Counted from the first letter of the stretch, positions 25,114-34,278 are shown. The stretch is 64,000 nt of DNA from Perlucidibaca wandonensis (GCF_042677145.1 NZ_JBHTIT010000001.1:1054001-1118000); one strand, 5' to 3'. The notes: generated by a model not told the origin, from the letters alone. Translations and numbers: made by a program.

Positions 25114-25902
25114 ATGACTGATAATAACAATTCCTTCGACCATGCTAGCGACAATGACAGCACAGAGCGCGATTTAGCGCCTAGCCTAATGGCCGAGCTC
25201 GGCTTAGGTGTGGTTGAAAGCCTGCTAAACGCCTGCATCGAACACGATGAGCTCACCCGCGCCCAAGTATTGTCACGCGAGGGCTTAGTTGTGCGCGTTA
25301 AATCTAACGATCCCGCGCTAACCGCCTATTTACTCTTCACCGCCCATGGCATCGAAATCAGCAGCCGTAGCCCCGGTCGCGCCAGTGTCCGCATCAATGG
25401 CTCATTACTCTCGCTACTTGGTGTCCTCACCGGTCAACAACGCCTCGATAACCCTGGGCGTATCCGCCTTTGGGGCGATAGCGAAGCGGTTAATTGGCTG
25501 GTCGATCTCCTGCAAGAAACCAATGTGCGCAGCGTATTTGCGCGCTGGCTGCGTGAGCACTTAAACGTTACCGAGTTGTGGCAGAAAATTCGTCGCCATG
25601 ACCCAAGCTGGCTTAGCGATCTCATGCCGATGCCGGGCATGTTACGCGAAGCGCTAAGCGAGATTCAGGGCCTAAAAACCGCATTAGCTGAGCAAGAAAA
25701 GGCCTGGGCCGAACGCGAAGCCGCGTGGGCTAAGCAAAAACGCTGGGATATGTTGAGCATGGCTTTTGTGCTGCTGGCGCTACTCGCCACTTTGCTGCCC
25801 GGCGAAGACCTCAGCGTAAGGCTTGGCGGCATAGGTCAGGCAGAGTTAATGGCAATTGCCTTGGCGGTGGCGTTAGTCGCGAGTCGGACTTGGCGCAAAT
25901 AG
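25114..25902 (+). CDS. SCP2-domain protein resembling UbiJ, with C-terminal membrane segments
   Basis: This 262-residue protein has residues 25-150 that look like an SCP2 lipid-binding domain of UbiJ type: LLNACIEHDELTRAQVL, VRINGSLLSLLGVL and RIRLWGDSEAVNWLVDLL. A coiled coil rich in Ala/Glu/Trp follows (EQEKAWAEREAAWAKQK). Two hydrophobic stretches at 217-230 and 244-258 close it. UbiJ helps ubiquinone synthesis by binding lipid intermediates, but this gene is not beside ubiE/ubiB and the membrane tail is unusual. It may be a paralogue with another lipid role. Confidence 0.55.
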   Translation: MTDNNNSFDHASDNDSTERDLAPSLMAELGLGVVESLLNACIEHDELTRAQVLSREGLVVRVKSNDPALTAYLLFTAHGIEISSRSPGRASVRINGSLLSLLGVLTGQQRLDNPGRIRLWGDSEAVNWLVDLLQETNVRSVFARWLREHLNVTELWQKIRRHDPSWLSDLMPMPGMLREALSEIQGLKTALAEQEKAWAEREAAWAKQKRWDMLSMAFVLLALLATLLPGEDLSVRLGGIGQAELMAIALAVALVASRTWRK

Positions 25903-25919
25903 CGCGCCTTTAATGCGCT

Positions 25920-26222
25920 TTATTCGCTAGGCACCTTGCGGCGCTTCAACCACGACTTCATGCTTTCGTTAATCAGCTCACCACCAGAGCGCGCAGCCTT
26001 CCATGTGGTTTCGCGTAAGTCTTCATCTTGCCGAGTTTCAGCCAAGCTCTCGATCATCGCGCGCTTAACGCGAATCTCCACCGTGCGTGCCAATGACTCA
26101 TGCAAGGCATCAATTTCACGCGACCACGTAGCCTGCCCCTGATTCATCAACCACCAGCGCGCAACCCATAGTGTCAGTGCACTCGATAGTACTGCCGTAA
26201 ATAACATCGCTATAAAAATCAT
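25920..26222 (-). CDS. Small membrane-anchored protein of unknown function
   Basis: This 100-residue protein has one N-terminal membrane helix (IFIAMLFTAVLSSALTLWVA) and a charged helical cytoplasmic part (SREIDALHESLARTVEIRVK, ending KSWLKRRKVPSE). It is not recognised. It lies 10 bases downstream of sixA on the same strand, so it is probably in the gpsA-sixA operon. Confidence 0.6.
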   Translation of the reverse strand: MIFIAMLFTAVLSSALTLWVARWWLMNQGQATWSREIDALHESLARTVEIRVKRAMIESLAETRQDEDLRETTWKAARSGGELINESMKSWLKRRKVPSE

Positions 26223-26232
26223 TGCCCTTGCC

Positions 26233-26760
26233 TCACTTATCGCCGGTAAAGCGTGTCATAAAGCTGCGTAAATCGCCCGAAGCTTCAGCTATTTCAGGGC
26301 GGTAACAGCCATCCACTTGGCCTAGGCCTGGCGCAATAATATCCAGCGCGAGCACGCGCACTTCCGCTAAATCGTAGGCATCACCGGTGGTCAGTGTGCC
26401 TTCAGCAATCCAGGCATATAAGCTGGCAATTAATGGCATGTGACTGACCACGATAAAGTCTTCAACACCTTCGCCTGCTAGCAGCGACAGCGCAGTTTCA
26501 GCGCGCAATGGATCACCATCTGGCGTTAGTTCTGGCACTTGTAAGGCTGGCTCCAAACCCAATGCCTGACTCACCACCGACGCCGTTTGCTGTGCGCGCA
26601 ATAAAGGGCTGGTTGCAATGCGCACCTGACCACTAACTTGGCTACACAACCAATCCGCGACATTTTGTGCCTGTGCCCAACCGCGCTCGGTTAAAGGCCG
26701 AAGCTCATCGCGCTCAGCCTCGAAAGCGGCGTCGGCATGGCGTAGTAAATATAGGCGCAT
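26233..26760 (-). CDS. sixA: Phosphohistidine phosphatase SixA
   Basis: This 175-residue histidine phosphatase has LLRHADAAFEAERDELRPLT with the catalytic RH pair, a TSPLLRAQQTASV motif, and VVSHMPLIASL with the second His. SixA removes phosphate from histidines in phosphorelay or PTS proteins. The gene lies 2 bases after gpsA, a common pairing in gammaproteobacteria. Confidence 0.9.
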   Translation of the reverse strand: MRLYLLRHADAAFEAERDELRPLTERGWAQAQNVADWLCSQVSGQVRIATSPLLRAQQTASVVSQALGLEPALQVPELTPDGDPLRAETALSLLAGEGVEDFIVVSHMPLIASLYAWIAEGTLTTGDAYDLAEVRVLALDIIAPGLGQVDGCYRPEIAEASGDLRSFMTRFTGDK

Positions 26761-26762
26761 GC

Positions 26763-27791
26763 TTAATGCTCGCCGGGCTTAGGCAGGACAAATTCAACAT
26801 CGCTGCTTTGGCTCGCCAGCATCATCGCTAACACCACGTCGTAGAGGCTTTTGCCGTTGTAAATGATTTCGTAGAGACCACTAACTATCGGCATGCGAAT
26901 CTCCATCTCATCGGCCTTGTGCTTGACCATATGGATGGTGTTGATGCCCTCGGCAGTCTGCTCAAGGTCTTCGACTATCTCTTCAATGTTTTGACCAGAA
27001 CCAATGGCAAAACCAACTTGGTAGTTACGGCTCAATGATGACGAGCAGGTTGCGAGCAAATCACCAACGCCCGCCAAACCTAAGAACGTTAGCGGGTTAG
27101 CGCCTAAATGCACGGCAAATCGGCTCATCTCAGCCAATGAACGTGTGAGCAGCATAGCGCGAGTGTTTTCACCAAGCTTATGCGCAGCAGCAATGCCTGA
27201 GGCCACGGCATAGATATTTTTCAATGCACCGCTAAGCTCGACGCCATAAACATCGGTATTGGCGAAGACGCGGAAGTATGGACATGACAGCGCTTGATGC
27301 ACGGCGTCGCGCAAGCCTTCATCATGACTAGCGGCCACCGTGCCGGCAATCTGCTTAGCCATGATTTCTTTGGCTAGGTTTGGCCCGCTAATAACACCAA
27401 TGCGCTCAAGGCCTGAGGCTTCACGCAAGATCTCGCTCATTAAAGCGAAGCTGCCTTTTTCCACACCTTTGGTGGTGCTTACAAGCATATGATCTGGACG
27501 TAGTGCTGGTTTGGCGGCGGTAATGACTGAGCGAAAGGCTTTGCTGGGAATAGAGACAAAGATTAAATCTGCGTTGCCTACGGTTGTCAGTAGGTCATCG
27601 CTAAATTGCAATTCTGGGCAAAGTGAAAAGCCTGGTAAGTAGCGGTTGTTTTCGTGGCTTGCGCGCATATCGGCAAGTTGTTCTGGGTCACGCAACCAGA
27701 GTGTAGTGGTATGGCCGTTGCTCGCTGCAAGGTTAGCGATCACGGTGCCAAAACTGCCACCACCTAAAACGGCGACTCTAAGCGTCGACAT
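26763..27791 (-). CDS. gpsA: Glycerol-3-phosphate dehydrogenase [NAD(P)+]
   Basis: This 342-residue GpsA makes sn-glycerol 3-phosphate for phospholipids. The Rossmann motif is VLGGGSFGTVIANLAA. It has SGPNLAKEIM, the catalytic Lys in SGALKNIYAVASGIA, and FLGLAGVGDLLATC. Its product feeds PlsB, encoded at 58235. It is first in the run gpsA-sixA-small membrane protein; the htpG terminator lies just upstream. Confidence 0.96.
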   Translation of the reverse strand: MSTLRVAVLGGGSFGTVIANLAASNGHTTTLWLRDPEQLADMRASHENNRYLPGFSLCPELQFSDDLLTTVGNADLIFVSIPSKAFRSVITAAKPALRPDHMLVSTTKGVEKGSFALMSEILREASGLERIGVISGPNLAKEIMAKQIAGTVAASHDEGLRDAVHQALSCPYFRVFANTDVYGVELSGALKNIYAVASGIAAAHKLGENTRAMLLTRSLAEMSRFAVHLGANPLTFLGLAGVGDLLATCSSSLSRNYQVGFAIGSGQNIEEIVEDLEQTAEGINTIHMVKHKADEMEIRMPIVSGLYEIIYNGKSLYDVVLAMMLASQSSDVEFVLPKPGEH

Positions 27792-27832
27792 ATAAAATCC
27801 TCAAAAGACGCCCTTGGAAACGCACTGTACAT

Positions 27833-27868
27833 AAAAAAAGGGCATGGCGAGTATACCCATGCCCTTTT
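27833..27868 (-). terminator. Strong terminator after htpG
   Basis: A perfect 12-bp stem (aaaagggcatgg with ccatgccctttt) and a 9-base loop are followed on the minus strand by a run of seven T. It separates htpG from gpsA. Confidence 0.9.
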
Positions 27869-27913
27869 CATGAAAACCGATTTCTGTCGGACGATCCGTC
27901 AGAAACTGATCAG

Positions 27914-29830
27914 TTAAGACTGTAAAAGTCGCTGTACACGGCGCACATAGGCGGCTGGATCATCGAGTTGAGCGCCTTCAGCCAATGCTGCTTGGTCTAG
28001 CAAGACCATCGCTAGGTCGGCAAAGCGTGCGTCATCACCTTCTTCAGCCAAACGACTAATCAGGCTATGGCTTGGGTTGATCTCCAAAATTGGCTTCACT
28101 TCCGGCATTTTCTGACCAGCAGCTTCCATCAGCTGGCGCATTTGGAAACCAGGATCGAAGGCATCTAGCACCAAGCAAGTTGGCGACTCGCTCAGGCGCG
28201 TGGTGGTGCGCACGCTTTTCACACGCTCGCTCAAGGCTTTTTGTAGGCGCTCAACCAATGCTTCGGCTTGCTTGCTTTGCTCCTCAGTCACTTCAGGCTC
28301 GGCACTCTCGCCAGCAATCGCACTTAAATCCACTTCGCCTTTGCCGATGTGCTGGAATTTCTTGCCATCGAACTCGGTCAAATAGCTCATCATCCACTCG
28401 TCGATACGATCGGTGAGCAGCAACACTTCCACGTCTTTTTTGCGGAACAATTCGAGGTGCGGGCTGTTGGCGGCGGTGACGTAGTTCTCGGCGGTAACGT
28501 AGTAAATCGTGTCTTGCGCTTCTTTCATGCGGCCGATGTAGTCGGCTAGTGAAACTTCAGCTTTGCCTTCGCCCGTAGTGCTCGAGGCGAAGCGCAGTAG
28601 GCCGGCAATTTTGTCTTTGTTAGCAAAGTCTTCGGCTAAGCCTTCTTTCAGTACTTGGCCAAAGGCGGTGTAGAACTTCTCATACTGTTCTGGATCGCCT
28701 GCGAGTTTGCTCAGCATATCTAGGCTGCGCTTGGTTAGGGCAGACTTCATCGAGTCGATAATATCGGATGATTGCAGCAGTTCACGCGAAACGTTTAGCG
28801 GCAAGTCATTGGAATCAACGATGCCTTTAATGAAGCGCAGGTAAAGCGGCAAAAACTGCTCAGCGTCATCGCGAATAAACACGCGCTGCACATAGAGCTT
28901 GAGGCCGCGCGCGCCATCGCGCTGATACAGGTCAAATGGTGCGCGACCAGGCACAAACAACAGCGAGGTGTATTCGAGCTTGCCCTCAACCTTGTTGTGG
29001 CTCCAGCTCAGTGGGTTTTCAAAGTCATGGCCGACATGCTTGTAGAAGGCCTGATAATCCTCGTCGCTAACTTCCGAACGTGGGCGTGTCCATAGCGCTT
29101 TCGCTTGGTTCACAACTTCCCAGCTATCGGCCTCGCCTTCTTCCTCAGCTTTTTGCAGCAAGTGCACCGGCAGCGCAATGTGCTCAGCGTATTTATTGAT
29201 GATGCTGCGGACACGGAATGCCTCAGCAAACTCCTGAGCCGACTCGCGCAAATGCAAGGTGATGGTGGTGCCGCGCTCAGCTTGTTCGAAGTTTTCTACC
29301 GTGAATTCACCAGTGCCTTCCGACTCCCAGCGCACGGCCTCAGTCGCTGCTGCACCGGCGCGACGTGTCGTTAGCACCACTCGATCGGCGGCAACGAAGG
29401 CTGAGTAGAAACCAACACCAAATTGACCAATGAGCTGACTATCTTTCTTTTCATCGCCACTGAGATTTTTGATGAAATCGCTAGTGCCAGAGCGCGCAAT
29501 GGTGCCGAGGTTTTGCACGACTTCATCGCGGCTCATGCCAATACCGTTATCACGCAAAGTCAGTGTTTTCGCTTCAGGGTCAACACTAATCCAAATGCCT
29601 AGCTCGCTATCATCGCCAAGTAGCTCAGGTCTAGAGAGCGCTTCAAAGCGTAATTTATCGGCGGCATCAGAGGCGTTAGAGACCAATTCGCGCAGGAAGA
29701 TTTCGGGATTGGAGTACATCGAGTGGATCATTAAATGCAGCAGTTTCGAGACTTCGGCCTCAAAGCCACGGGTTTCTTTTTTATCGGCGGCAGGTTTGTC
29801 AGCAGCAGATTGGTCGGCGGCGGTAGTCAT
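27914..29830 (-). CDS. htpG: Chaperone HtpG (Hsp90)
   Basis: This 638-residue Hsp90 has the ATPase domain with LLHLMIHSMYSNPEIFLREL, SNASDAADKLRF, LRDNGIGMSRDEV, SGTSDFIKNL and IGQFGVGFYSAF. The middle domain carries YVQRVFI and GIVDSNDLPLNVSRE with the catalytic Arg, and the dimerisation domain is C-terminal. The N-terminus has a short Ala/Asp/Lys extension (AADQSAADKPAADKK) before the usual start. A sigma-32-like promoter lies upstream (29894-29922). The ATG follows aaggagctgct. Confidence 0.97.
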   Translation of the reverse strand: MTTAADQSAADKPAADKKETRGFEAEVSKLLHLMIHSMYSNPEIFLRELVSNASDAADKLRFEALSRPELLGDDSELGIWISVDPEAKTLTLRDNGIGMSRDEVVQNLGTIARSGTSDFIKNLSGDEKKDSQLIGQFGVGFYSAFVAADRVVLTTRRAGAAATEAVRWESEGTGEFTVENFEQAERGTTITLHLRESAQEFAEAFRVRSIINKYAEHIALPVHLLQKAEEEGEADSWEVVNQAKALWTRPRSEVSDEDYQAFYKHVGHDFENPLSWSHNKVEGKLEYTSLLFVPGRAPFDLYQRDGARGLKLYVQRVFIRDDAEQFLPLYLRFIKGIVDSNDLPLNVSRELLQSSDIIDSMKSALTKRSLDMLSKLAGDPEQYEKFYTAFGQVLKEGLAEDFANKDKIAGLLRFASSTTGEGKAEVSLADYIGRMKEAQDTIYYVTAENYVTAANSPHLELFRKKDVEVLLLTDRIDEWMMSYLTEFDGKKFQHIGKGEVDLSAIAGESAEPEVTEEQSKQAEALVERLQKALSERVKSVRTTTRLSESPTCLVLDAFDPGFQMRQLMEAAGQKMPEVKPILEINPSHSLISRLAEEGDDARFADLAMVLLDQAALAEGAQLDDPAAYVRRVQRLLQS

Positions 29831-29893
29831 AGCAGCTCCTTATTGCAAATAGGTTTAGTGCAGGAAGTTTTCACGCTCATGGCGAATAGTTTG

Positions 29894-29922
29894 TATATGA
29901 GGTCGTTTTGATAAATCTCAAG
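29894..29922 (-). promoter_or_regulatory. Sigma-32-like heat-shock promoter of htpG
   Basis: The minus strand reads CTTGAGA (29922-29916, preceded by CC), 14 bases, then CTCATATA (29901-29894). This is close to the heat-shock consensus CTTGAA - N13-15 - CCCCATNT. Transcription would start about 57 bases before the htpG ATG. Confidence 0.7.
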
Positions 29923-30094
29923 GGTAGAAATATCGCTAGCCTGAAGCACAAGCCTAGATAGCTCACTTAAAACAACCGTTTGTCTATAAAACGGGCACGC
30001 GTCAGGTTTTGTTTTTCGCCAATCGGGGTACACTCGAACGCGTCGCTGGGCTTCAGCTCTAGCAGGCGTCTTCTCAATGAACGAGGGTTTTTTC

Positions 30095-30577
30095 ATGAAA
30101 AAGCAACTACTCGCAGTGGCCTTATTGGCTAGCATGAGCACCGTCGCATCAGCAGATCAAGATGTAGGTTGCGGTATTGGTACAATCTTGTGGGCTGGTC
30201 AATCTGGCTTAGTTCCTAAAGTGTTGGCAGCAACCACTAACGGCACATTGGGCAACCAAACTTTTGGTATCTCCACCGGCACCTTGGGCTGCCAACAAAG
30301 CGGCGTCATTAGCTCACGCGTACGCTTGAGCATGTACACCGGTTCCAACATCGAAAAATTAGCGCGTGATATGTCTGTTGGCCAAGGCGAAAGCCTAAAC
30401 GTGCTGGCAGACCTGATGGGCGTGCCAGAAACCGACAAGCCTGCATTTTTCCAAGCAGCTCGCGACAACTTCGGCACCATTTTCGCTCCTGAAAATGTTA
30501 CTGCTGGCCAAGTGCTAGACGCACTGAACAATGTCATGGCTGCTGACAGCACCTTGGTAGGCTACGTAAAAGCGTGA
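30095..30577 (+). CDS. DUF3015-type periplasmic protein
   Basis: This 160-residue exported protein has signal peptide MKKQLLAVALLASMSTVASA, then the DUF3015 pattern DVGCGIGTILWAGQSGLVPK, TFGISTGTLGCQQSG and LARDMSVGQGESLNVLADL. The two cysteines after GxG motifs are conserved in the family. Function unknown. The ATG at 30095 follows cgaggg. A strong terminator begins 33 bases after its stop, inside the 5' part of the next open frame. Confidence 0.8.
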   Translation: MKKQLLAVALLASMSTVASADQDVGCGIGTILWAGQSGLVPKVLAATTNGTLGNQTFGISTGTLGCQQSGVISSRVRLSMYTGSNIEKLARDMSVGQGESLNVLADLMGVPETDKPAFFQAARDNFGTIFAPENVTAGQVLDALNNVMAADSTLVGYVKA

Positions 30578-30610
30578 ACTCAAGCGGTGTAAAGAGTCAT
30601 GCAAAACAAG

Positions 30611-30637
30611 GAACCCTGCTTCGGCGGGGTTCTTTTA
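30611..30637 (+). terminator. Terminator with UUCG tetraloop after the DUF3015 gene
   Basis: The 9-bp stem gaaccctgc/gcggggttc (one G-U) is capped by the very stable TTCG loop and followed by TTTTATTTT. It separates the DUF3015 and DUF4105 genes, or allows only partial read-through. Confidence 0.85.
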
Positions 30638-30639
30638 TT

Positions 30640-32577
30640 TTGAATCGCGAATGGCGGCAATATGTCGGCATCTATGCCAGTGCATTGATGGCCTGCTCGA
30701 TTGCCATGCCTAGCTTTGCGAGCTCAGCACTCGCTTTAACTGAAGCCGCACAGCGCCCGGCCTTAGCTGAGCTGGCGCAATCGCCTTACTGGCGATCTTT
30801 ATTGCGCGATGAGAACCCGCGCTCAGACAACTACTCTAGTGCCGTCAGTTTCGATGGCTTTTTTCTTAGCCCAAATGGCTCCAATAACGCATTGGCTGAA
30901 CTAGAAGCCACGGCCAATGAATTTGCCAAAGCCACTACGCCAAGCGTGACTACAAGCAGCGCCGTCGATACCGCGTCCGCCTGTCGCTATCCTGGCCGCC
31001 ACGCCTGGCTCAGCCAACAGCGTCCCGATCTCGCCGCACAATGGCCAAAGGCCGATTGCCCCGAACTCAACACCTGGCTAACTGGCCTTGATGCCAACCA
31101 AGTGACGTTAGTATTTGCCAGCGACTATTTAAACAACCCATCGTCGATGTTTGGCCACACGCTGATGCGCATCGACGCCGCCAGCCAAAGTGACGACACC
31201 CGCCTACTTTCTTACGCCATCAACTACTCCGCGCAAACCAATACCAATAACGGCCTCGAATTTGCCATCAAAGGGCTTACTGGCGGCTATCCTGGCGCTT
31301 ACTCATTGCTGCCCTACTACGAAAAAGTTAAAGAATATAACGACTGGGAAAGCCGCGACTTGTGGGAGTACGAACTAGCATTAACGCCAACCGAAGTACG
31401 GCAAATGCTCTTGGTATTTTGGGATTGGCGCGGCATTAGCTCGCCGTATTACTTTCTCAGCCGCAACTGCAGCTATGAGCTGTTAGGTCTCATTGAGATG
31501 GCAAGACCAGGCCTCGACTTACAGTCGCAGTTCCCGGTGGCAGTCATCCCCACCGATACCGTGCGCGCGGTATTGAAAGAGAAAGACCTACTCAAGCGTG
31601 TGACGTGGCGAGCAGCCAGTGGCACTCAGTTACAGGCGAGTCTCGCGCGCAATGACTCAACCACTAACGCTGCCGCAAAGCGCTTAAGCCAAGATGCCAA
31701 GGCCGATGTTTCCTCGCTAGCACCGGTACAACGCGCTCGTGCTTTGGAAGTTGCCTACGACGATTTATACACACGCCACGTTAATCACAAGGCCAGCGCA
31801 GACGCGCCATTGCAACTACGCAGCTTGCTAACCCAACGCGCGGCAGTGAATGTGCCCAATCAACGCATCGAGGCACAAAGACCGGCCCACGACCCAAGCC
31901 AAGGCCACGGCACAGCCCGAGTCAGTATTGGCGCAGGTTATGACGACAAAGCCTACGCGCTTTTAGCATTTCGCCCGGCCTATCACGACTGGCTAGACAG
32001 CACGGCTGGCTATCGCGCTGGCGCCCGCATCGACTTCCTCAGCGGCAGCTTGCGCGCCGATGATGATGGCCTGCACATCGAGCAATTTACCGTGGTTGGC
32101 ATCGATTCATTAGCACCAATAAACGCGCTCAGCTCGCCGCTGTCGTGGTCGGTTCGCCTCGGTGCTGATCGCCGCTTGAGTGATGAGCATATTGCTCGCG
32201 CCGATCGCCAACGCCACTCTGCGACAACATTCGAAGGCGGTGGCGGTATCGGCTGGGGCGTTGGCAATGCACTGTGCTATAGCCAATCGCATAGTCGCCT
32301 GCAAGGTGGCTCAGCTTTGAGCGATGGCTGGGAAGCAAGCACCGGCCTACGCTCTGGCTGCACCGGCGGTGTCATTGCCGACTCAGGCCGTGAACTGCGC
32401 TGGCTAGTCGATGTGAAAAATCTCTACGCCTATCCAGCCAAGCGTGTAGACCACGAGTTGCGCAGCGGCCTGCAATGGTCCTATGAGCGCAATCAAGCCA
32501 TTGAATTCAGCCTCAATCGCGAATGGCGCGCCGATGCATTGAGCACTATTAGCTTGCAATGGCATCGCTATTTTTGA
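30640..32577 (+). CDS. DUF4105 outer-membrane protein
   Basis: This protein of about 645 residues has a hydrophobic export segment near the start (YVGIYASALMACSIAMPSFA). A periplasmic DUF4105 (Lnb-type) domain follows (about 100-360), with LVFASDYLNNPSSMFGHTLM, GGYPGAYSLLPYYEKVKEYN and FLSRNCSYELLGLIEMARPG. The last 200 residues look like alternating beta strands ending in Phe (SLQWHRYF), as in outer-membrane barrels. The start is uncertain. The frame is open from a GTG at 30574 that overlaps the previous stop, but a terminator lies in that part. TTG at 30640 or ATG at 30688 would follow it. Function unknown. Confidence 0.7.
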   Translation: MNREWRQYVGIYASALMACSIAMPSFASSALALTEAAQRPALAELAQSPYWRSLLRDENPRSDNYSSAVSFDGFFLSPNGSNNALAELEATANEFAKATTPSVTTSSAVDTASACRYPGRHAWLSQQRPDLAAQWPKADCPELNTWLTGLDANQVTLVFASDYLNNPSSMFGHTLMRIDAASQSDDTRLLSYAINYSAQTNTNNGLEFAIKGLTGGYPGAYSLLPYYEKVKEYNDWESRDLWEYELALTPTEVRQMLLVFWDWRGISSPYYFLSRNCSYELLGLIEMARPGLDLQSQFPVAVIPTDTVRAVLKEKDLLKRVTWRAASGTQLQASLARNDSTTNAAAKRLSQDAKADVSSLAPVQRARALEVAYDDLYTRHVNHKASADAPLQLRSLLTQRAAVNVPNQRIEAQRPAHDPSQGHGTARVSIGAGYDDKAYALLAFRPAYHDWLDSTAGYRAGARIDFLSGSLRADDDGLHIEQFTVVGIDSLAPINALSSPLSWSVRLGADRRLSDEHIARADRQRHSATTFEGGGGIGWGVGNALCYSQSHSRLQGGSALSDGWEASTGLRSGCTGGVIADSGRELRWLVDVKNLYAYPAKRVDHELRSGLQWSYERNQAIEFSLNREWRADALSTISLQWHRYF

Positions 32578-32649
32578 TTCGCGGCCAAATCAGATACCAT
32601 ATCGCCCAGCCATTTGGCCTCCCACACCCAATAACCCCATAGGTTTTTT

Positions 32650-33132
32650 ATGCAAATTGCTCAAGACAGCGTCGCGCTCATCGACTACACACTCACCAAC
32701 GATGCCGGCGATGTCATCGACAGCTCAAAAGGCGGCGAACCACTCGCCTACTTGCACGGCCACAGCAACATCATCCCAGGCTTGGAAAATGCCTTGGTTG
32801 GTAAAGTCGTTGGTGACAGCTTAAAAGTCAGCGTTGAACCAGCTGAAGGCTACGGCGAACTGAACCCAGAGTTGCTCGAAACTGTGCCGCGCAACCTGTT
32901 CCAAGGTGTCGACAACATCGAAGTTGGCATGCAATTCCAAGCGCAAACTGCGCAAGGCATGCAGGTCATCACTGTGAAAGCAGTCGATGGTGAAGAAGTC
33001 ACCGTCGATGGCAACCACCCATTAGCCGGCCAAACGCTGCACTTCGACGTCACCGTGACTGAAGTTCGCGCTGCATCGGCTGAAGAGCTAGAGCACGGCC
33101 ATGTTCATGGCGCTGGTGGTCACCACCACTGA
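32650..33132 (+). CDS. slyD: FKBP-type peptidyl-prolyl isomerase SlyD
   Basis: This 160-residue SlyD has FKBP parts VALIDYTLTNDAGDVIDSS, LAYLHGHSNIIPGLENAL and PAEGYGELNPELLETVPR around an inserted chaperone flap (residues about 70-120). The histidine-rich tail HGHVHGAGGHHH can bind nickel. SlyD folds proteins and delivers nickel to metalloenzymes. The tail is shorter and has fewer cysteines than in E. coli. It is followed by a strong terminator. Confidence 0.93.
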   Translation: MQIAQDSVALIDYTLTNDAGDVIDSSKGGEPLAYLHGHSNIIPGLENALVGKVVGDSLKVSVEPAEGYGELNPELLETVPRNLFQGVDNIEVGMQFQAQTAQGMQVITVKAVDGEEVTVDGNHPLAGQTLHFDVTVTEVRAASAEELEHGHVHGAGGHHH

Positions 33133-33164
33133 GTTAGGTCTTAGCTAGAATTTAGCGCCTAAGC

Positions 33165-33192
33165 AAAACGCCCCGATCATCGGGGCGTTTTT
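33165..33192 (+). terminator. Bidirectional terminator after slyD
   Basis: An 11-bp stem (aaaacgccccg with cggggcgtttt) and a 5-base loop have T-runs on both strands. It also serves the convergent hydrolase gene. Confidence 0.9.
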
Positions 33193-33209
33193 GTTTCTGC
33201 ACGTGATGG

Positions 33210-34154
33210 CTACTTCAAGCCTGTGGCAAAGTCATTAATCTCCTTCACCACCCGCGCCGTTTGCGTGTGATGTGGCGCATGGCCTGTATGCGCTAGCAAC
33301 CCCACTTTCGCCTGCTTAATCACTGGCAATACACGCCGGCCATGGTTCCAGTACGGCACCAAAATATCATCCTCACCGTGGATGATCAGCAATGGCTGCT
33401 TCACTTGATCATAGAGCGGACTCAGCACCTGCATATATTCGTTGAGTTGGTTCATGTCGCGCACATTGCGCTGAAATGTCGCTGGTCGTAACGCCAAGGC
33501 CACCGCGGCACGATCTAAATGCCCCTCTGGCATGGTGTCAGGCGTGAACACTTCCTGCACGTTATTCGCCAACACCAATGAGCCCAGCGGGTACACCAGC
33601 GTCCAAGCAAACAATGGCCCAATGAGCGGCTTATCGCCGATCTCATAAGTCCAATTCAAAGGTCCTGCCCAATGCCCTGCCACGCCGCTGAGCAAAATGC
33701 CGCCGCTAATGCGCTCAGGAAATTTCACCATCGCCGCCATCACCACTGAGCCTGCCCAAGAATGACCTAAGACCAGTGGCTTTTTCACACCCAACTCTGC
33801 CGAGGCTTTCAGCAATAGGTCTGCTACAGCGGCTGGATCAAACCACGCGTCATCCGCTGGCGCTTGGCTGTGGCCATAACCCGGGCGATCCAAGGCGATA
33901 ACGCGATGCGTTTTAGCCAGCTCCGGCAATATGCTGCTAGTGAACTCCTGCAAATTTGAACTGGCACCATGAACGAGAATAATGCCCGGCCCTTCCCCAG
34001 CAATGACATAGTGCAGGCGAATGCCATCTACCGTGATGAACTGCCCAATCGGCGGATGCTCACGCTCTAGCCACCATTGGCCAATACCCGTCCACAGCAT
34101 CAAGCCAATAATAATGGCGGCTAATAATGTAAAAAATCCAGAAAATACAGACAT
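33210..34154 (-). CDS. Membrane-anchored alpha/beta hydrolase
   Basis: This 314-residue protein has an N-terminal membrane helix (FFTLLAAIIIGLMLWTGIG) and an alpha/beta hydrolase domain with VHGASSNLQEF. The nucleophile elbow GHSWAGSVVM carries Ser, IIHGEDDILVP supplies the Asp and HTGHAPHHT the catalytic His. The substrate is unknown. ATG 34154 with gagggcgtgc upstream is preferred to a TTG 15 bases earlier. Confidence 0.85.
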   Translation of the reverse strand: MSVFSGFFTLLAAIIIGLMLWTGIGQWWLEREHPPIGQFITVDGIRLHYVIAGEGPGIILVHGASSNLQEFTSSILPELAKTHRVIALDRPGYGHSQAPADDAWFDPAAVADLLLKASAELGVKKPLVLGHSWAGSVVMAAMVKFPERISGGILLSGVAGHWAGPLNWTYEIGDKPLIGPLFAWTLVYPLGSLVLANNVQEVFTPDTMPEGHLDRAAVALALRPATFQRNVRDMNQLNEYMQVLSPLYDQVKQPLLIIHGEDDILVPYWNHGRRVLPVIKQAKVGLLAHTGHAPHHTQTARVVKEINDFATGLK

Positions 34155-34243
34155 GCACGCCCTCAACACAATCGATCATTACTGCTTAGTCACGCAATGG
34201 CGGTGAGTATTACACGCCGCAGATTATTCAATGCGCAGAAACG

Positions 34244-34278
34244 AAAAAGCCCGCTTAAACATGAGGCTTAAGCGGGCT
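34244..34278 (-). terminator. Terminator of the TRL-like gene (copy of a 35-bp repeat)
   Basis: The stem agcccgcttaa/ttaagcgggct ends in T5 on the minus strand. The whole 35-base unit is identical to that at 34745-34779. Confidence 0.85.
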
